Shown here piece after piece: positions 19,406-28,094 of a stretch of DNA of 64,000 bases (position 1 is its first letter; each line of letters opens with the position of its first letter). Location of the stretch: positions 744,001-808,000 of the forward strand of contig CAWGGG010000004.1 in the NCBI GenBank assembly GCA_963822145.1, in the 5' to 3' direction. The position numbers and the translations under genes are program-made. The DNA is from UBA5072 sp963822145. Lineage in GTDB: Bacteria > Bacteroidota > Bacteroidia > Bacteroidales > UBA10428. The notes under the pieces are model-generated. The model was not told the DNA's origin. It was given only the letters and a program-made list of their open reading frames with translations, and ran no database searches.

Positions 19406-20827
19406 ATGAATTTCAACGATTTACTACTAATGCGACAGGAATTGCTGCTGGTTCTGACAACCCTGTTGGTTGTTGTTATCGATCTTGCAGCAGCAGAAAA
19501 GAAGAAAAATACCGTTATCGGCGTTACACTCCTACTGTTCAGTATTGTTACCCTGGCTGGTTTTCTCCCTTTACGCGAGGGCAGCCTGTTTGGAGGCATG
19601 TACAATACTTCAGCCCTGCATGTTGCCATGAAGAATATTTTGAATATTGCACTGCTCATTGTCATGTTGCAGTCGGTGAATTGGCTGAAGCAAGAATCAA
19701 ACAGAAGCCGGGCATCGGAATATTTCATCCTGCTTTTCTCTACGTTGATCGGGATGGACTATATGATTTCTTCGGGTGATTTCCTGATGTTCTATATCGG
19801 ACTCGAGCTGGCTACCATACCGGCAACCACGTTGGCGGCCTTTGATAAATCTCGCAATTCCAGCGCTGAGGCCGGAATTAAATTTATCTTCTCATCAGCC
19901 CTTTCCTCAGGAGTTCTGTTACTGGGTTTATCCTTTATTTACGGGACAACCGGAAGCATATACTTCAGCAGTGTTTTACCTTCCTTTGGTTCCAGCAGCC
20001 TCCAATTGCTCGGCTTCATCTTTTTCGTGGCAGGCATGGGATTCAAAATCTCCCTGGTGCCTTTCCATTTCTGGACTGCTGATGTGTATGAGGGTTCCCC
20101 AGTGAATATTACAGCATACCTTTCTGTTGTATCCAAGGGAGCTGCAGTCTTCATATTTTCCATAATGCTGTACAAAGTATTTGGCAACCTCCAGGAAACG
20201 TGGGAAATGCTCCTGTATATTCTGGCCGTGATCACCATGACCGTTGCCAATCTCTTTGCGATCAGGCAAACCAACCTGAAACGATTTATGGCTTTTTCCT
20301 CCATCGCCCAGGCCGGGTTTATTCTGCTCGGTATTATGGGGGCCGACCAGTCGGGCATGACTTCCGTGGTGTACTTTATGCTCGTCTATGTGTTTACCAA
20401 CCTGGCTGCTTTTGGAGTGATCTCCGCTATAGCCAACGAAACCGGAAATGAAACCATCGGGTCATACAACGGACTTTACAGGACCAATCCGCTCCTCAGT
20501 CTTACCATGATGCTTGCCTTGTTTTCACTGGCTGGCATACCGCCTGTCGCTGGTTTCTTCGGAAAGTTTTTCCTGTTCACGGCAGCCGCCAGCAAGGGCT
20601 ATTATGTCCTGGTGCTGATTGCTGTTCTCAATGCCACCATTTCGCTGTACTATTACCTGAGGGTCATTAAGGCCATGTTCATCGACAAGAATAATCTTCC
20701 TATTCCTTACTTTAAAAGTGACATCATTACCAGAATCAGTCTCCTGGTTTGTATACTGGGAGTATTTCTTATCGGATTTTTTGGATTTGTATACGAATTC
20801 ATATTCAAAGTATCACTGGTAATGTAG
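19406..20827 (+). CDS. nuoN: NADH-quinone oxidoreductase subunit N
   Basis: A 473-residue antiporter-like subunit and the last gene of the nuo operon. Core motifs are MFYIGLELATIPATTLAAFDK, GFKISLVPFHFWTADVYEGSPVNITAYLSVVSKGAAVF and FMAFSSIAQAGFILLG. Length and order (L-M-N) are typical. No nuoE, F or G follows; the next gene has its own promoter. Confidence 0.96.
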   Translation: MNFNDLLLMRQELLLVLTTLLVVVIDLAAAEKKKNTVIGVTLLLFSIVTLAGFLPLREGSLFGGMYNTSALHVAMKNILNIALLIVMLQSVNWLKQESNRSRASEYFILLFSTLIGMDYMISSGDFLMFYIGLELATIPATTLAAFDKSRNSSAEAGIKFIFSSALSSGVLLLGLSFIYGTTGSIYFSSVLPSFGSSSLQLLGFIFFVAGMGFKISLVPFHFWTADVYEGSPVNITAYLSVVSKGAAVFIFSIMLYKVFGNLQETWEMLLYILAVITMTVANLFAIRQTNLKRFMAFSSIAQAGFILLGIMGADQSGMTSVVYFMLVYVFTNLAAFGVISAIANETGNETIGSYNGLYRTNPLLSLTMMLALFSLAGIPPVAGFFGKFFLFTAAASKGYYVLVLIAVLNATISLYYYLRVIKAMFIDKNNLPIPYFKSDIITRISLLVCILGVFLIGFFGFVYEFIFKVSLVM

Positions 20828-20857
20828 CAGTTTTGATACGTTAAGTTTTTTTACATA

Positions 20858-20889
20858 TTTGGTACATTGGCATTTATTTTGTATCTTTT
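20858..20889 (+). promoter_or_regulatory. Promoter of the PstS-like/TPR/ExbBD region
   Basis: TTTG at 20858-20861, a 20-base spacer, then TATCTTTT at 20882-20889, which matches TAnnTTTG in all but the last base. This is the best-spaced promoter in the window. Transcription would start near 20896, about 50 bases before the first ATG at 20948. Confidence 0.55.
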
Positions 20890-20947
20890 TTATATATTTA
20901 CGGCAATCAAGCTGATTGATGCCGGATCAGACAGTTAAACGAATGAA

Positions 20948-21184
20948 ATGGAAAGCATGATCAATAAGGACTTCTTCCCCAGCATCATGACACTGGTGGG
21001 TTTTTCTGTAGCTGCCCTGTTCATAGCTTTCGGGCTTTATGTAATGCTTGCCCCGCATATGGCAAACATACCGAAGGAATTTCGGAATATATTCGGTGTG
21101 ATTACTATAGGGTATGGCGTGTTCAGATCGGTCATAATATATCAGAAACATAAACAAGGAAAGGGATCAGAGGATGAAATGTAA
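20948..21184 (+). CDS. Small two-helix membrane protein
   Basis: A 78-residue hypothetical protein with two predicted helices (about 11-35 and 45-62) separated by a short loop APHMANIPKEFRN, and a charged tail KHKQGKGSEDEM. No family recognised. It follows a good promoter and its end overlaps the next gene by 11 bases, so it is translated with the PstS-like lipoprotein. The second helix with GVITIGYGVFRSVIIYQ suggests a small membrane adaptor. A start at the fourth codon (ATG) is also possible. Confidence 0.75.
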   Translation: MESMINKDFFPSIMTLVGFSVAALFIAFGLYVMLAPHMANIPKEFRNIFGVITIGYGVFRSVIIYQKHKQGKGSEDEM

Positions 21185-22124
21185 TCACTTGATCGTTAAT
21201 GGTTTGTTATTGTTGTCCGTGATTTGGACAGTATCCTGTAAATCATATAATGAAAACCAACTCTCCAAGGAAACCTCTACGCGGGGGGATATCAAAATTG
21301 CAGTGGATGAATCCTACAAGCTGCTTGCAGACTCGCAGATAGCCACTTTTACTTCACTTTACAAGTATGCTCATGTAACCAGCATCAATGCTTCGGAAGA
21401 CAGTGTATTGAGCTTATTCCTCGCAGATTCGGTACGGCTGATGATAACCAGCCGAAAACTTTCTGCCAATGAGGAATCCTACCTGAAGGATAAACTTGTT
21501 AACCCGCGGACTACTCATATTGCCTGGGATGGTATTGCTTTTCTGGTGAACAAGGCAAATCCTGATAGCTTTATCCGCTATACAGACCTCAAGGAGATAC
21601 TGAGCAATAGCACGAATAGCTGGAAGAAAATCAATCCTTCTTCAAAACTGGGCAGCATCAAAGTGGTGTTCGACAACCAGGGATCCGGGAATGTTCGTTA
21701 TCTCATGCAGAAATTTAACATCGCCACTTTGCCGGATTACTGCTATGCAGCCAATTCCAATCCAGCCGTGATTGATTATGTAGAAAAGAATCCTGAGGCA
21801 CTGGGCATTATCAGCGTTAACTGGATCAGCGATCCGGATGATTCCATCACCCACGCTTTTCTGAAACGGGTAAGAGTATTGGGGATAACATCCGAATTTT
21901 ATTCAGAAGGAGATGAATATTATACACCACATCCTGCCTATATTGCCGATAAGTCATATCCTTTCATACGGGAGATCTATGCCATCAGCCGGGAAACCTT
22001 TACCGGTCTGGGCAGCGGGTTTATCCAGTTCGTGGCAGGCGACCAGGGGCAGCGTATCGTGCTGAAGTCGGGCATGGTTCCGGCCACGATGCCAGTCAGG
22101 TTGGTTCATATAAAAAGTCAATAG
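21174..22124 (+). CDS. PstS-like substrate-binding lipoprotein
   Basis: A 316-residue periplasmic binding protein-like lipoprotein. Lipobox Cys at residue 22 (SVIWTVSC). The PBP_like_2/PstS pattern is visible: GDIKIAVDESYKLLADSQ, ...LSLFLADSVRLMITSRKLS, HIAWDGIAFLVNK, FDNQGSGNVRYLMQKF, ALGIISVNWISD, and FIQFVAGDQGQRIVLKSGMVPA. No PstA, PstB or PstC genes are near, so it is not part of a standard phosphate importer here. Its neighbours are a TPR protein and the TonB-ExbBD machinery; a sensing or presenting role is possible. Ligand unknown. Confidence 0.85.
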   Translation: MKCNHLIVNGLLLLSVIWTVSCKSYNENQLSKETSTRGDIKIAVDESYKLLADSQIATFTSLYKYAHVTSINASEDSVLSLFLADSVRLMITSRKLSANEESYLKDKLVNPRTTHIAWDGIAFLVNKANPDSFIRYTDLKEILSNSTNSWKKINPSSKLGSIKVVFDNQGSGNVRYLMQKFNIATLPDYCYAANSNPAVIDYVEKNPEALGIISVNWISDPDDSITHAFLKRVRVLGITSEFYSEGDEYYTPHPAYIADKSYPFIREIYAISRETFTGLGSGFIQFVAGDQGQRIVLKSGMVPATMPVRLVHIKSQ

Positions 22125-22152
22125 ATTGTTTACCATTTAATATGTGCTTAAA

Positions 22153-23949
22153 ATGAAACCTATACTATTTTTATTTTGTTGCCTTCTTTCCATCAGCACC
22201 TGGGGACAGCAGGATCTGAACTATGCGCTGAAACTTCAGAACAGTGAACAGTACGAAGAAGCAGGGAAGGTATTTGAGGATCTGATCAAGAAGGATCCTG
22301 CAAACGGAGATTTATATTATTACTATGGCGAGACGGTTCTCAAGTATTATCTGGCTGATACCTTTTCCAATTCAGCTGAACAGTTCGGCAAGATGGCTGA
22401 AGGATTATTCCAGCAAGGCATCAAGCAGGCTCCTGCTAATGTTCTCAACCAGATCGGGATGGGGGCTGCTATTTTGATGCAGACCAGTGATACCAACAAA
22501 GCCAATCCCTATTTTGCTCAGGCTGAATCGGTAGTACCCATTACCATAAAGAAAAAGGAGTATACACCGCAGAAGGCAGTAATCCTAACCAAACTTGCTG
22601 CAGCACAATTGTTTGGTAAAGTAAACCGATTTAAAGTAGCATTGAACTACCTGAACCGGGCCAAGGTCATCAATCCTAACGATCCGAACATCTATCTCGT
22701 CTTCGGGGAGGTTTATATTCGAATGAATGATGCCACCAATGCCCTGTACAATTATAACCAGGCCCTCAATAAGGATCCCAAGTCACCTTTGCCCAAGATC
22801 AAGATCGGGAACATTTACATGCGGGTTCCCAACATCAATGCGGCCCGCCCGTATTTTGAGGATGCGCTGCAGATCGACTCGACTTTTGCTCCAGTATACA
22901 GGAGTCTTGGTGAGTTGTGGACCATGGCCGGCCGTCACGACCTGGCAAAACAGTATTATGCCAAGTTTGTGATCATGTCGGGTAACACCACACCTGCCAA
23001 AATCAGGTACGGCAACTCCCTTTTCCGTGCCAAGGACTATGCGGGTGCACTTGATGTTATTGAAGAGGTACTTAAAGTCGACAACTCGAGAAATTACCTG
23101 AACAGACTGGCTGCTTACAGCTGCTGGGAGAAAAAGCCTCAGGAACTTGAAAAGGGTAAGACCTACATGGAAACCTTCATGAAAAATTCTGACCCGGAAA
23201 ACCTGATCACCAGGGACTATTGGTATTATGGACATATCCTGTACAAGCTGGCCAAGAATGACTCTGTAATGCTGGATAAAGCATTCGAGACGCTCAAGAA
23301 AGCCTATTCCATGGATGAAACCGATAAAGCCCTGCTTTCTGAGATTGCCTCAAACTACTACTATTCAAGGCGTTACAAGGAAGCTGTTGAAACCTATAAG
23401 CTAAAAGCCCAGAAAGGCTGGGCTGGTAAAGGCGATCCCATGATTGTCGGAAAATGTTACTATCAACTGAAAGACACCAAAATGGCTGATGAAACTTTCA
23501 GCAAGATCGTTGCTGAGGAACCCGATAACATTCAGGCGCATCTTTACCTGGCACGCACCTATTCCAATATGGAAGATCCCAACGACCGGCAGGGTTTGGC
23601 GGCCCCCAAATTTGAGAACATGATCAAGCAGATTGGGGACAGGACGGTGGAATACAAGGCGGAACTGTCTGAAGCCTACAAATACATGGGCATTTACACC
23701 TACCAGTCGGGTAAGTTCGAAACATCCAAATCCTGGTATGACAGGTTGTTTGCTGCCGATCCGGACAATAAGGATCAACAGATCCTGTCCTTAAAGGCAA
23801 AGGCCATGATTAACTATAAAGAGAAGGATTATGTGGCTGCCCGCGAAAACTATAATAAAGTGATGGTCATTGATCCCAACGACAAAGAATCCAAGCAGGC
23901 GATAAGTGACCTGACCAAGGTAATCAACGCAGAAAGAAACCTGAAATAA
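22153..23949 (+). CDS. Secreted multi-TPR protein
   Basis: A 598-residue periplasmic TPR protein. I start at the ATG at 22153, which opens a signal peptide (MKPILFLFCCLLSISTWGQ); an in-frame GTG three codons earlier is less likely. Tetratricopeptide repeats cover most of the length (for example LNYLNRAKVINPNDPNIYLVFGEVYIR, ALYNYNQALNKDPKSPLPKIKIGNIYM, DNIQAHLYLARTYSNM). It lies 28 bases after the PstS-like gene and before exbB, a neighbourhood seen in Bacteroidota TonB loci. Probable scaffold for a cell-envelope complex. Confidence 0.85.
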   Translation: MKPILFLFCCLLSISTWGQQDLNYALKLQNSEQYEEAGKVFEDLIKKDPANGDLYYYYGETVLKYYLADTFSNSAEQFGKMAEGLFQQGIKQAPANVLNQIGMGAAILMQTSDTNKANPYFAQAESVVPITIKKKEYTPQKAVILTKLAAAQLFGKVNRFKVALNYLNRAKVINPNDPNIYLVFGEVYIRMNDATNALYNYNQALNKDPKSPLPKIKIGNIYMRVPNINAARPYFEDALQIDSTFAPVYRSLGELWTMAGRHDLAKQYYAKFVIMSGNTTPAKIRYGNSLFRAKDYAGALDVIEEVLKVDNSRNYLNRLAAYSCWEKKPQELEKGKTYMETFMKNSDPENLITRDYWYYGHILYKLAKNDSVMLDKAFETLKKAYSMDETDKALLSEIASNYYYSRRYKEAVETYKLKAQKGWAGKGDPMIVGKCYYQLKDTKMADETFSKIVAEEPDNIQAHLYLARTYSNMEDPNDRQGLAAPKFENMIKQIGDRTVEYKAELSEAYKYMGIYTYQSGKFETSKSWYDRLFAADPDNKDQQILSLKAKAMINYKEKDYVAARENYNKVMVIDPNDKESKQAISDLTKVINAERNLK

Positions 23950-23991
23950 TCGTGAATTGCTACTGTGTATATCTGAATTTTTTTTATGGGG

Positions 23992-23999
23992 TATATTTG
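23992..23999 (+). promoter_or_regulatory. Candidate -7 box upstream of exbB
   Basis: TATATTTG, an exact TAnnTTTG match, in a 151-base AT-rich gap about 100 bases before the exbB ATG. No -33 TTTG at the right distance. It would let exbBD-tonB be transcribed apart from the PstS-like/TPR genes. Confidence 0.4.
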
Positions 24000-24100
24000 C
24001 AATTTTGCCAATAGGTGGTTGTTATTATTAACAATTTTGCTTTCTTTGTAGACTATTTAATAATAAATAATTATTACTACACTTAAAATAACTATTGAAC

Positions 24101-24910
24101 ATGAAAGGACAAACTTTAGCTGAGGCACTGAAATCAACGTTTGTTTTGCTGGTTATGGTGCTGTGTTTGGTGGCCGGTTATCTTATTTTTGATAAGGTGA
24201 TGGGTAATCCAATTAACTTTGAAGGTGGAAATCGTGAGGGACATGCCATCCAGGGCAACTATCTAGGAATCATTTACAGAGGCGGACTGATTGTTCCTTT
24301 GCTTATGGCGGTGAACCTGATCCTGATCACCTTTATTATTGAACGCTACATCATGCTTTGGAGAGCAAAAGGACGTGGCAATCTCAATGCATTTGTACGC
24401 AGTATCCGCGACCTGCTGAACAATGACAAAATTGAAGAAGCTTCCAAACTGTGTGACAAGCAACGGGGTTCACTGGCCAATGTATTAAAAGCTGGTTTGC
24501 ATCGCTACAGGGATCTTCAGAACGACAAATCCCTGATGAATGACCAGAAAGTCCTTGCGCTTCAGAAAGAACTCGAAGAAGCTACAGCACTGGAATTGCC
24601 TGTTCTGTCGCAGAATCTGGTTATCATGTCAACCATTGCTTCGATCTCCGTACTTATCGGTCTTATCGGTACAGTACTGGGTATGATCCGGGCATTCGGT
24701 GCTTTGGCAACCGCAGGTGCACCCGATGCTCTGGCTCTTGCAACAGGTATTTCCGAAGCGCTTATCAACACAGCATTTGGTATCACCGGTTCAACACTGG
24801 CACTGATATTCTACAACTACTATCAGACCCGTGTAGATAGCATGACTTTTAAAATAGACGAAGCCGGCTTTAGTCTTGCTCAGACTTTTGCTTCTTCTTT
24901 GAAAAAGTAA
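24101..24910 (+). CDS. exbB: MotA/TolQ/ExbB proton channel protein
   Basis: A 269-residue inner-membrane proton channel subunit. ATG at 24101 chosen over a TTG two codons upstream. Three helices: about 12-34, 62-84, and the paired C-terminal helices with LPVLSQNLVIMSTIASISVLIGLIGTVLGMIRAF and GISEALINTAFGITGSTLALIFYNYY, the family hallmark. Works with the two ExbD proteins and TonB to energise outer-membrane transport. Slightly longer N-terminus than E. coli ExbB. Confidence 0.93.
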   Translation: MKGQTLAEALKSTFVLLVMVLCLVAGYLIFDKVMGNPINFEGGNREGHAIQGNYLGIIYRGGLIVPLLMAVNLILITFIIERYIMLWRAKGRGNLNAFVRSIRDLLNNDKIEEASKLCDKQRGSLANVLKAGLHRYRDLQNDKSLMNDQKVLALQKELEEATALELPVLSQNLVIMSTIASISVLIGLIGTVLGMIRAFGALATAGAPDALALATGISEALINTAFGITGSTLALIFYNYYQTRVDSMTFKIDEAGFSLAQTFASSLKK

Positions 24911-24972
24911 GCATCTGCTGCATGTTAAATGATTGGGACGAATAAGATTGTAGAAAAACTAAAACTGGAACG

Positions 24973-25602
24973 ATGGGAAAAATTAAAATGTCGAAAAAAC
25001 CACCTCGCATCGATATGACGCCGATGGTGGACTTGTTTTTCCTTCTGCTCATCTTTTTTATTTTGACGGCTACATTTCGTCCACAGGAAGCTGTTACAGT
25101 TGATACCCCGGATTCCAATTCGAATACAACCACTCCGGAACAACATGTCATCACACTTATTGTTTCTAAAGACAATAAGGTCTTCTTTAATGTTGATAAC
25201 GGTACTGACTCAGCGGAGCATCTTCGCGCCAAGGTTCTACAGGCCATGGGAAGTCAGTACAACATTAGGTTCACACCTGCGGAAATTAAAAAATTCGAGG
25301 TGCTGAACTCATTTTCCCTGCCTATTGACAAGATGAAGGATTGGTTAAATGCAGAAGATACGAAAGCGCGTGATGCCATGCATTCGGGAATGCCCTTGGA
25401 TTCAACGGATAACCAGCTTTTAATGTGGATAAGATTCTCACGTCAATATTATCCCGAATTCGAGGTTGCCCTGAAGGGTGATCGTGATGCGGACTACAAA
25501 GAGGTGAAGAAAGTGATTGATATCTTGCAGGATAATAATGTCAACAAGTTCAATCTTACGACTAACCTTGAGAAGGATAACGTTACTTTGGATAATCTTT
25601 AA
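24973..25602 (+). CDS. exbD: ExbD/TolR-family protein (first copy)
   Basis: A 209-residue ExbD with one N-terminal helix containing the essential Asp (RIDMTPMVDLFFLLLIFFILTATF). The periplasmic domain (about 60-205) is longer than in E. coli ExbD, as is common in Bacteroidota. 62 bases after exbB and 11 before the second exbD. Confidence 0.92.
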   Translation: MGKIKMSKKPPRIDMTPMVDLFFLLLIFFILTATFRPQEAVTVDTPDSNSNTTTPEQHVITLIVSKDNKVFFNVDNGTDSAEHLRAKVLQAMGSQYNIRFTPAEIKKFEVLNSFSLPIDKMKDWLNAEDTKARDAMHSGMPLDSTDNQLLMWIRFSRQYYPEFEVALKGDRDADYKEVKKVIDILQDNNVNKFNLTTNLEKDNVTLDNL

Positions 25603-25613
25603 AGACATTAGAA

Positions 25614-26279
25614 ATGGCTGAAATTATTGCAAACGAAGGCGGAGGCAAACAAAAAGGCAAACGCAGATCGAAACGGCACAGTACACACATCGACATGACA
25701 CCGATGGTGGACCTCGCCTGTCTGCTGCTTACCTTCTTTATGCTGACCACCGCATTTAATAAACCCAAGGTGATGGAGATTGTGCTTCCTGAAAGATCGG
25801 AAGACATCAAAGACGCACCTCAGGTTGATGATTCAAAGGTACTGAACGTTATACTGGTCAAGGGTGACAAGATTCTCTGGTATAATGGTCTCGCTGATCC
25901 TACAAAGGAATCCCTGCCTACTTTAACGGAAACTGATTTCAGTGATGAAGGAATCCGTAAGATATTGCTGCAGCGCAACAAGGATTTGTTCAAGAAGATT
26001 GATGACCTGAATACGGACATTATCGATGGAACACTTGAATTGCCAAGGGATTCAGTTGACGCCCGGATCAAAAGATTCAAGCGGGATGATAAATTGGGCC
26101 CTGTTGTGCTGATAAAAGCAAGTGACGATGTGAAATACAAAAATGTCGTTGACATTATTGATGAGATGTCGATTACCAATATTGCCAGCTACGCACTTGT
26201 TGATATCAATATTATCGAGAAAAAGATGGTTGCCAATTTCTTTGCGGCAACATCATCTGGTACCGCTAGTAACAAATAA
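25614..26279 (+). CDS. exbD: ExbD/TolR-family protein (second copy)
   Basis: A 221-residue second ExbD, with basic N-terminus KQKGKRRSKRHSTHIDMTPMVDLACLLLTFFMLTTAF carrying the membrane Asp. It shares the domain plan of the first copy but diverges in the periplasmic part, so the pair probably forms a heterodimer rather than being a recent duplicate. 17 bases before tonB. Confidence 0.92.
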   Translation: MAEIIANEGGGKQKGKRRSKRHSTHIDMTPMVDLACLLLTFFMLTTAFNKPKVMEIVLPERSEDIKDAPQVDDSKVLNVILVKGDKILWYNGLADPTKESLPTLTETDFSDEGIRKILLQRNKDLFKKIDDLNTDIIDGTLELPRDSVDARIKRFKRDDKLGPVVLIKASDDVKYKNVVDIIDEMSITNIASYALVDINIIEKKMVANFFAATSSGTASNK

Positions 26280-26296
26280 TTTAATTCATCCGAATT

Positions 26297-27076
26297 ATGG
26301 CTAAAAATGAAAAAGCATACCAGGCGGTAACCATCACGGACATAGTTTTTGAAAACAGGAACAGGGAATATGGTTCATACGCACTTCAGAAGAAATTCCG
26401 CAAGGGCCTGCTGATAGGCTTCCTGATTTCCCTGTTTGGTATATCCTCCAGTGTAGCTGTACCCTTGATCAAGGCATTCATGAACAAAGAAAAAAACGTG
26501 GTGCTGGTGAAGGAAACTGTGGCTGAGTTGCAGAATATAAAGACGGATGAAGATATTCCTCCGCCTCCTCCGCCTCCTCCGCCCCCGGCAGCCATCGAAC
26601 AGCAGGCCAGGTATACCGCGCCTGTTGTTGTGGATACGGTTACCGAGGAAGTTACTCTGGCCATCGTTGATGATGTGAGGGAGAGCGTCTCCAATGAACC
26701 GGTGCCCGAAACCATCGAGATTGTTGAAGAAGCTGAACCAGTTATTGAAGAGGAAGAACCTGCCTTTGTTTTCGTTGAAGAGCAGGCTACTTTCCAGGGA
26801 GGTGACATCAATTCCTTCAGGGATTGGGTGCAGAAGAACCTGGTTTATCCTCCGGTAGCTGTTGAAAACGGAATCTTTGGCAGGGTAACGGTACAGTTCG
26901 CTGTGAATTCAAAAGGTGATGTTACTGATGTGAAAATCTTGCGCGGTGTTGACCCGTCACTCGACAAGGAAACCATTCGTGTGATCATGTCTTCACCCAA
27001 ATGGGGTGCTGCCAGACAGGGCGGACGTGCTGTAAAACAGCAGTTTGTTATCCCTGTGATTTTTATGTTGCAGTAG
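26297..27076 (+). CDS. tonB: TonB energy transducer (copy 1)
   Basis: A 259-residue TonB. A helix at about 38-60 anchors it in the inner membrane, then comes a Pro run (PPPPPPPPPP at about 89-98), an acidic EEAEPVIEEEEP segment spanning the periplasm, and the C-terminal TonB domain (YPPVAVENGIFGRVTVQFAVN..., VDPSLDKETIRVIMSSPKW, FVIPVIFML). It contacts Ton boxes of receptors, plausibly including the BtuB-like one at 32.6 kb. Followed by a terminator and a second copy of the same length. Confidence 0.94.
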   Translation: MAKNEKAYQAVTITDIVFENRNREYGSYALQKKFRKGLLIGFLISLFGISSSVAVPLIKAFMNKEKNVVLVKETVAELQNIKTDEDIPPPPPPPPPPAAIEQQARYTAPVVVDTVTEEVTLAIVDDVRESVSNEPVPETIEIVEEAEPVIEEEEPAFVFVEEQATFQGGDINSFRDWVQKNLVYPPVAVENGIFGRVTVQFAVNSKGDVTDVKILRGVDPSLDKETIRVIMSSPKWGAARQGGRAVKQQFVIPVIFMLQ

Positions 27077-27101
27077 GAGCATCCGATATTACTCTTATAG
27101 G

Positions 27102-27129
27102 AAAACCCCGCCATCGGCGGGGTTTTTTA
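27102..27129 (+). terminator. Rho-independent terminator after tonB copy 1
   Basis: AAAACCCCGCC, a four-base loop (ATCG or thereabouts), GGCGGGGTTTT and then TTAT: a GC-rich perfect hairpin followed by T residues, 25 bases after the first tonB stop. It separates the ExbBD-TonB operon from the second tonB gene. Confidence 0.9.
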
Positions 27130-27259
27130 TTAAAAAGCTATAATCCATCTGAAGAATAAATAATTTTGTTGTGTTCAATAAACATTAAAGTCCATCCCAT
27201 GTTATTATTCATGACTGAACCCATCAATCAGCTGATGGAAGATGCGATCAACAATGAAC

Positions 27260-28039
27260 ATGGCGAAAAAAGATCAAACATACAAGTCGGTTACCGTAAC
27301 AGATATCGTATTTGAGAACAGAAACCGGGAATATGGTTCCTATTACCTGCAGAAGAAATTCCAGCGATATCTTTTCATTGGATTCCTGATTTCCCTGTTG
27401 GTTGTTTCTTCAGGAGTTTCTATTCCTTTGATCAATGCGTATAGGAACAAAGACAGAACGGTGTTACTGGTTAAGGAAACTGTAGCAGAGTTGCGGAACG
27501 TGAATACGGAAGACGATGCTCCTCCTCCGCCTCCTCCACCGCCACCATCAGCAGCCGTGGAACAACAGCTCAAATATACCGCACCTGTGGTAGTGGATAC
27601 TGTTACTGAAGAGGTTTCGCTGGCTATTGTGGACGACGCCATGGAAGCCGTTTCAAATGAGCCGGTTCCTGAAACAATCGAGGTTGTTGAAGAAGCAGAA
27701 CCTATGATCCCCGACGATGAACCGGCATTATCATTTGTAGAGGAGCAGGCTACATTCCAGGGTGGCGATATCAGTTCATTCCAGAGTTGGGTGCAGAGAA
27801 ACCTGGTTTATCCTCCGATAGCTGTTGAGAATGGGATCTTTGGTAAGGTAATTGTGCAATTTGTCGTAAATTCCAGGGGAGATGTCACCAACGTGAAAAT
27901 CCTTCGCGGGGTGGATCCTTCTCTTGACAGGGAAACCGTCCGCATTATCATGTCCTCGCCCAAATGGGGCCCGGCAAAACAAAGCGGACATCCAGTGAAA
28001 CAGCAATTCATAATCCCTGTGATTTTCATGTTTGAATAA
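27260..28039 (+). CDS. tonB: TonB energy transducer (copy 2, tandem duplicate)
   Basis: A 259-residue TonB, the same length as copy 1 and collinear with it from end to end. Start set at the ATG at 27260 by alignment with copy 1 (MAKKDQTYKSVTVTDIVFENRNREYGSY); two ATGs lie a few codons upstream in frame. The Pro run, acidic linker and TonB domain match closely, with changes such as EEEEPAF to PDDEPAL. It lies after the terminator, so it probably has its own promoter in the 130-base gap. Confidence 0.93.
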   Translation: MAKKDQTYKSVTVTDIVFENRNREYGSYYLQKKFQRYLFIGFLISLLVVSSGVSIPLINAYRNKDRTVLLVKETVAELRNVNTEDDAPPPPPPPPPSAAVEQQLKYTAPVVVDTVTEEVSLAIVDDAMEAVSNEPVPETIEVVEEAEPMIPDDEPALSFVEEQATFQGGDISSFQSWVQRNLVYPPIAVENGIFGKVIVQFVVNSRGDVTNVKILRGVDPSLDRETVRIIMSSPKWGPAKQSGHPVKQQFIIPVIFMFE

Positions 28040-28094
28040 GGCAATCACTTATTGTGTTTAAAAAAAAGAGACTGTTGGTTCCAGCCAGGCCTTT

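Noticed and set aside
20828..20947. TTTTG at 20877-20881 with TATATTTA as a promoter
   Set aside because: The spacing is only about 11 bases; the pair at 20858 and 20882 has a correct 20-base spacer.
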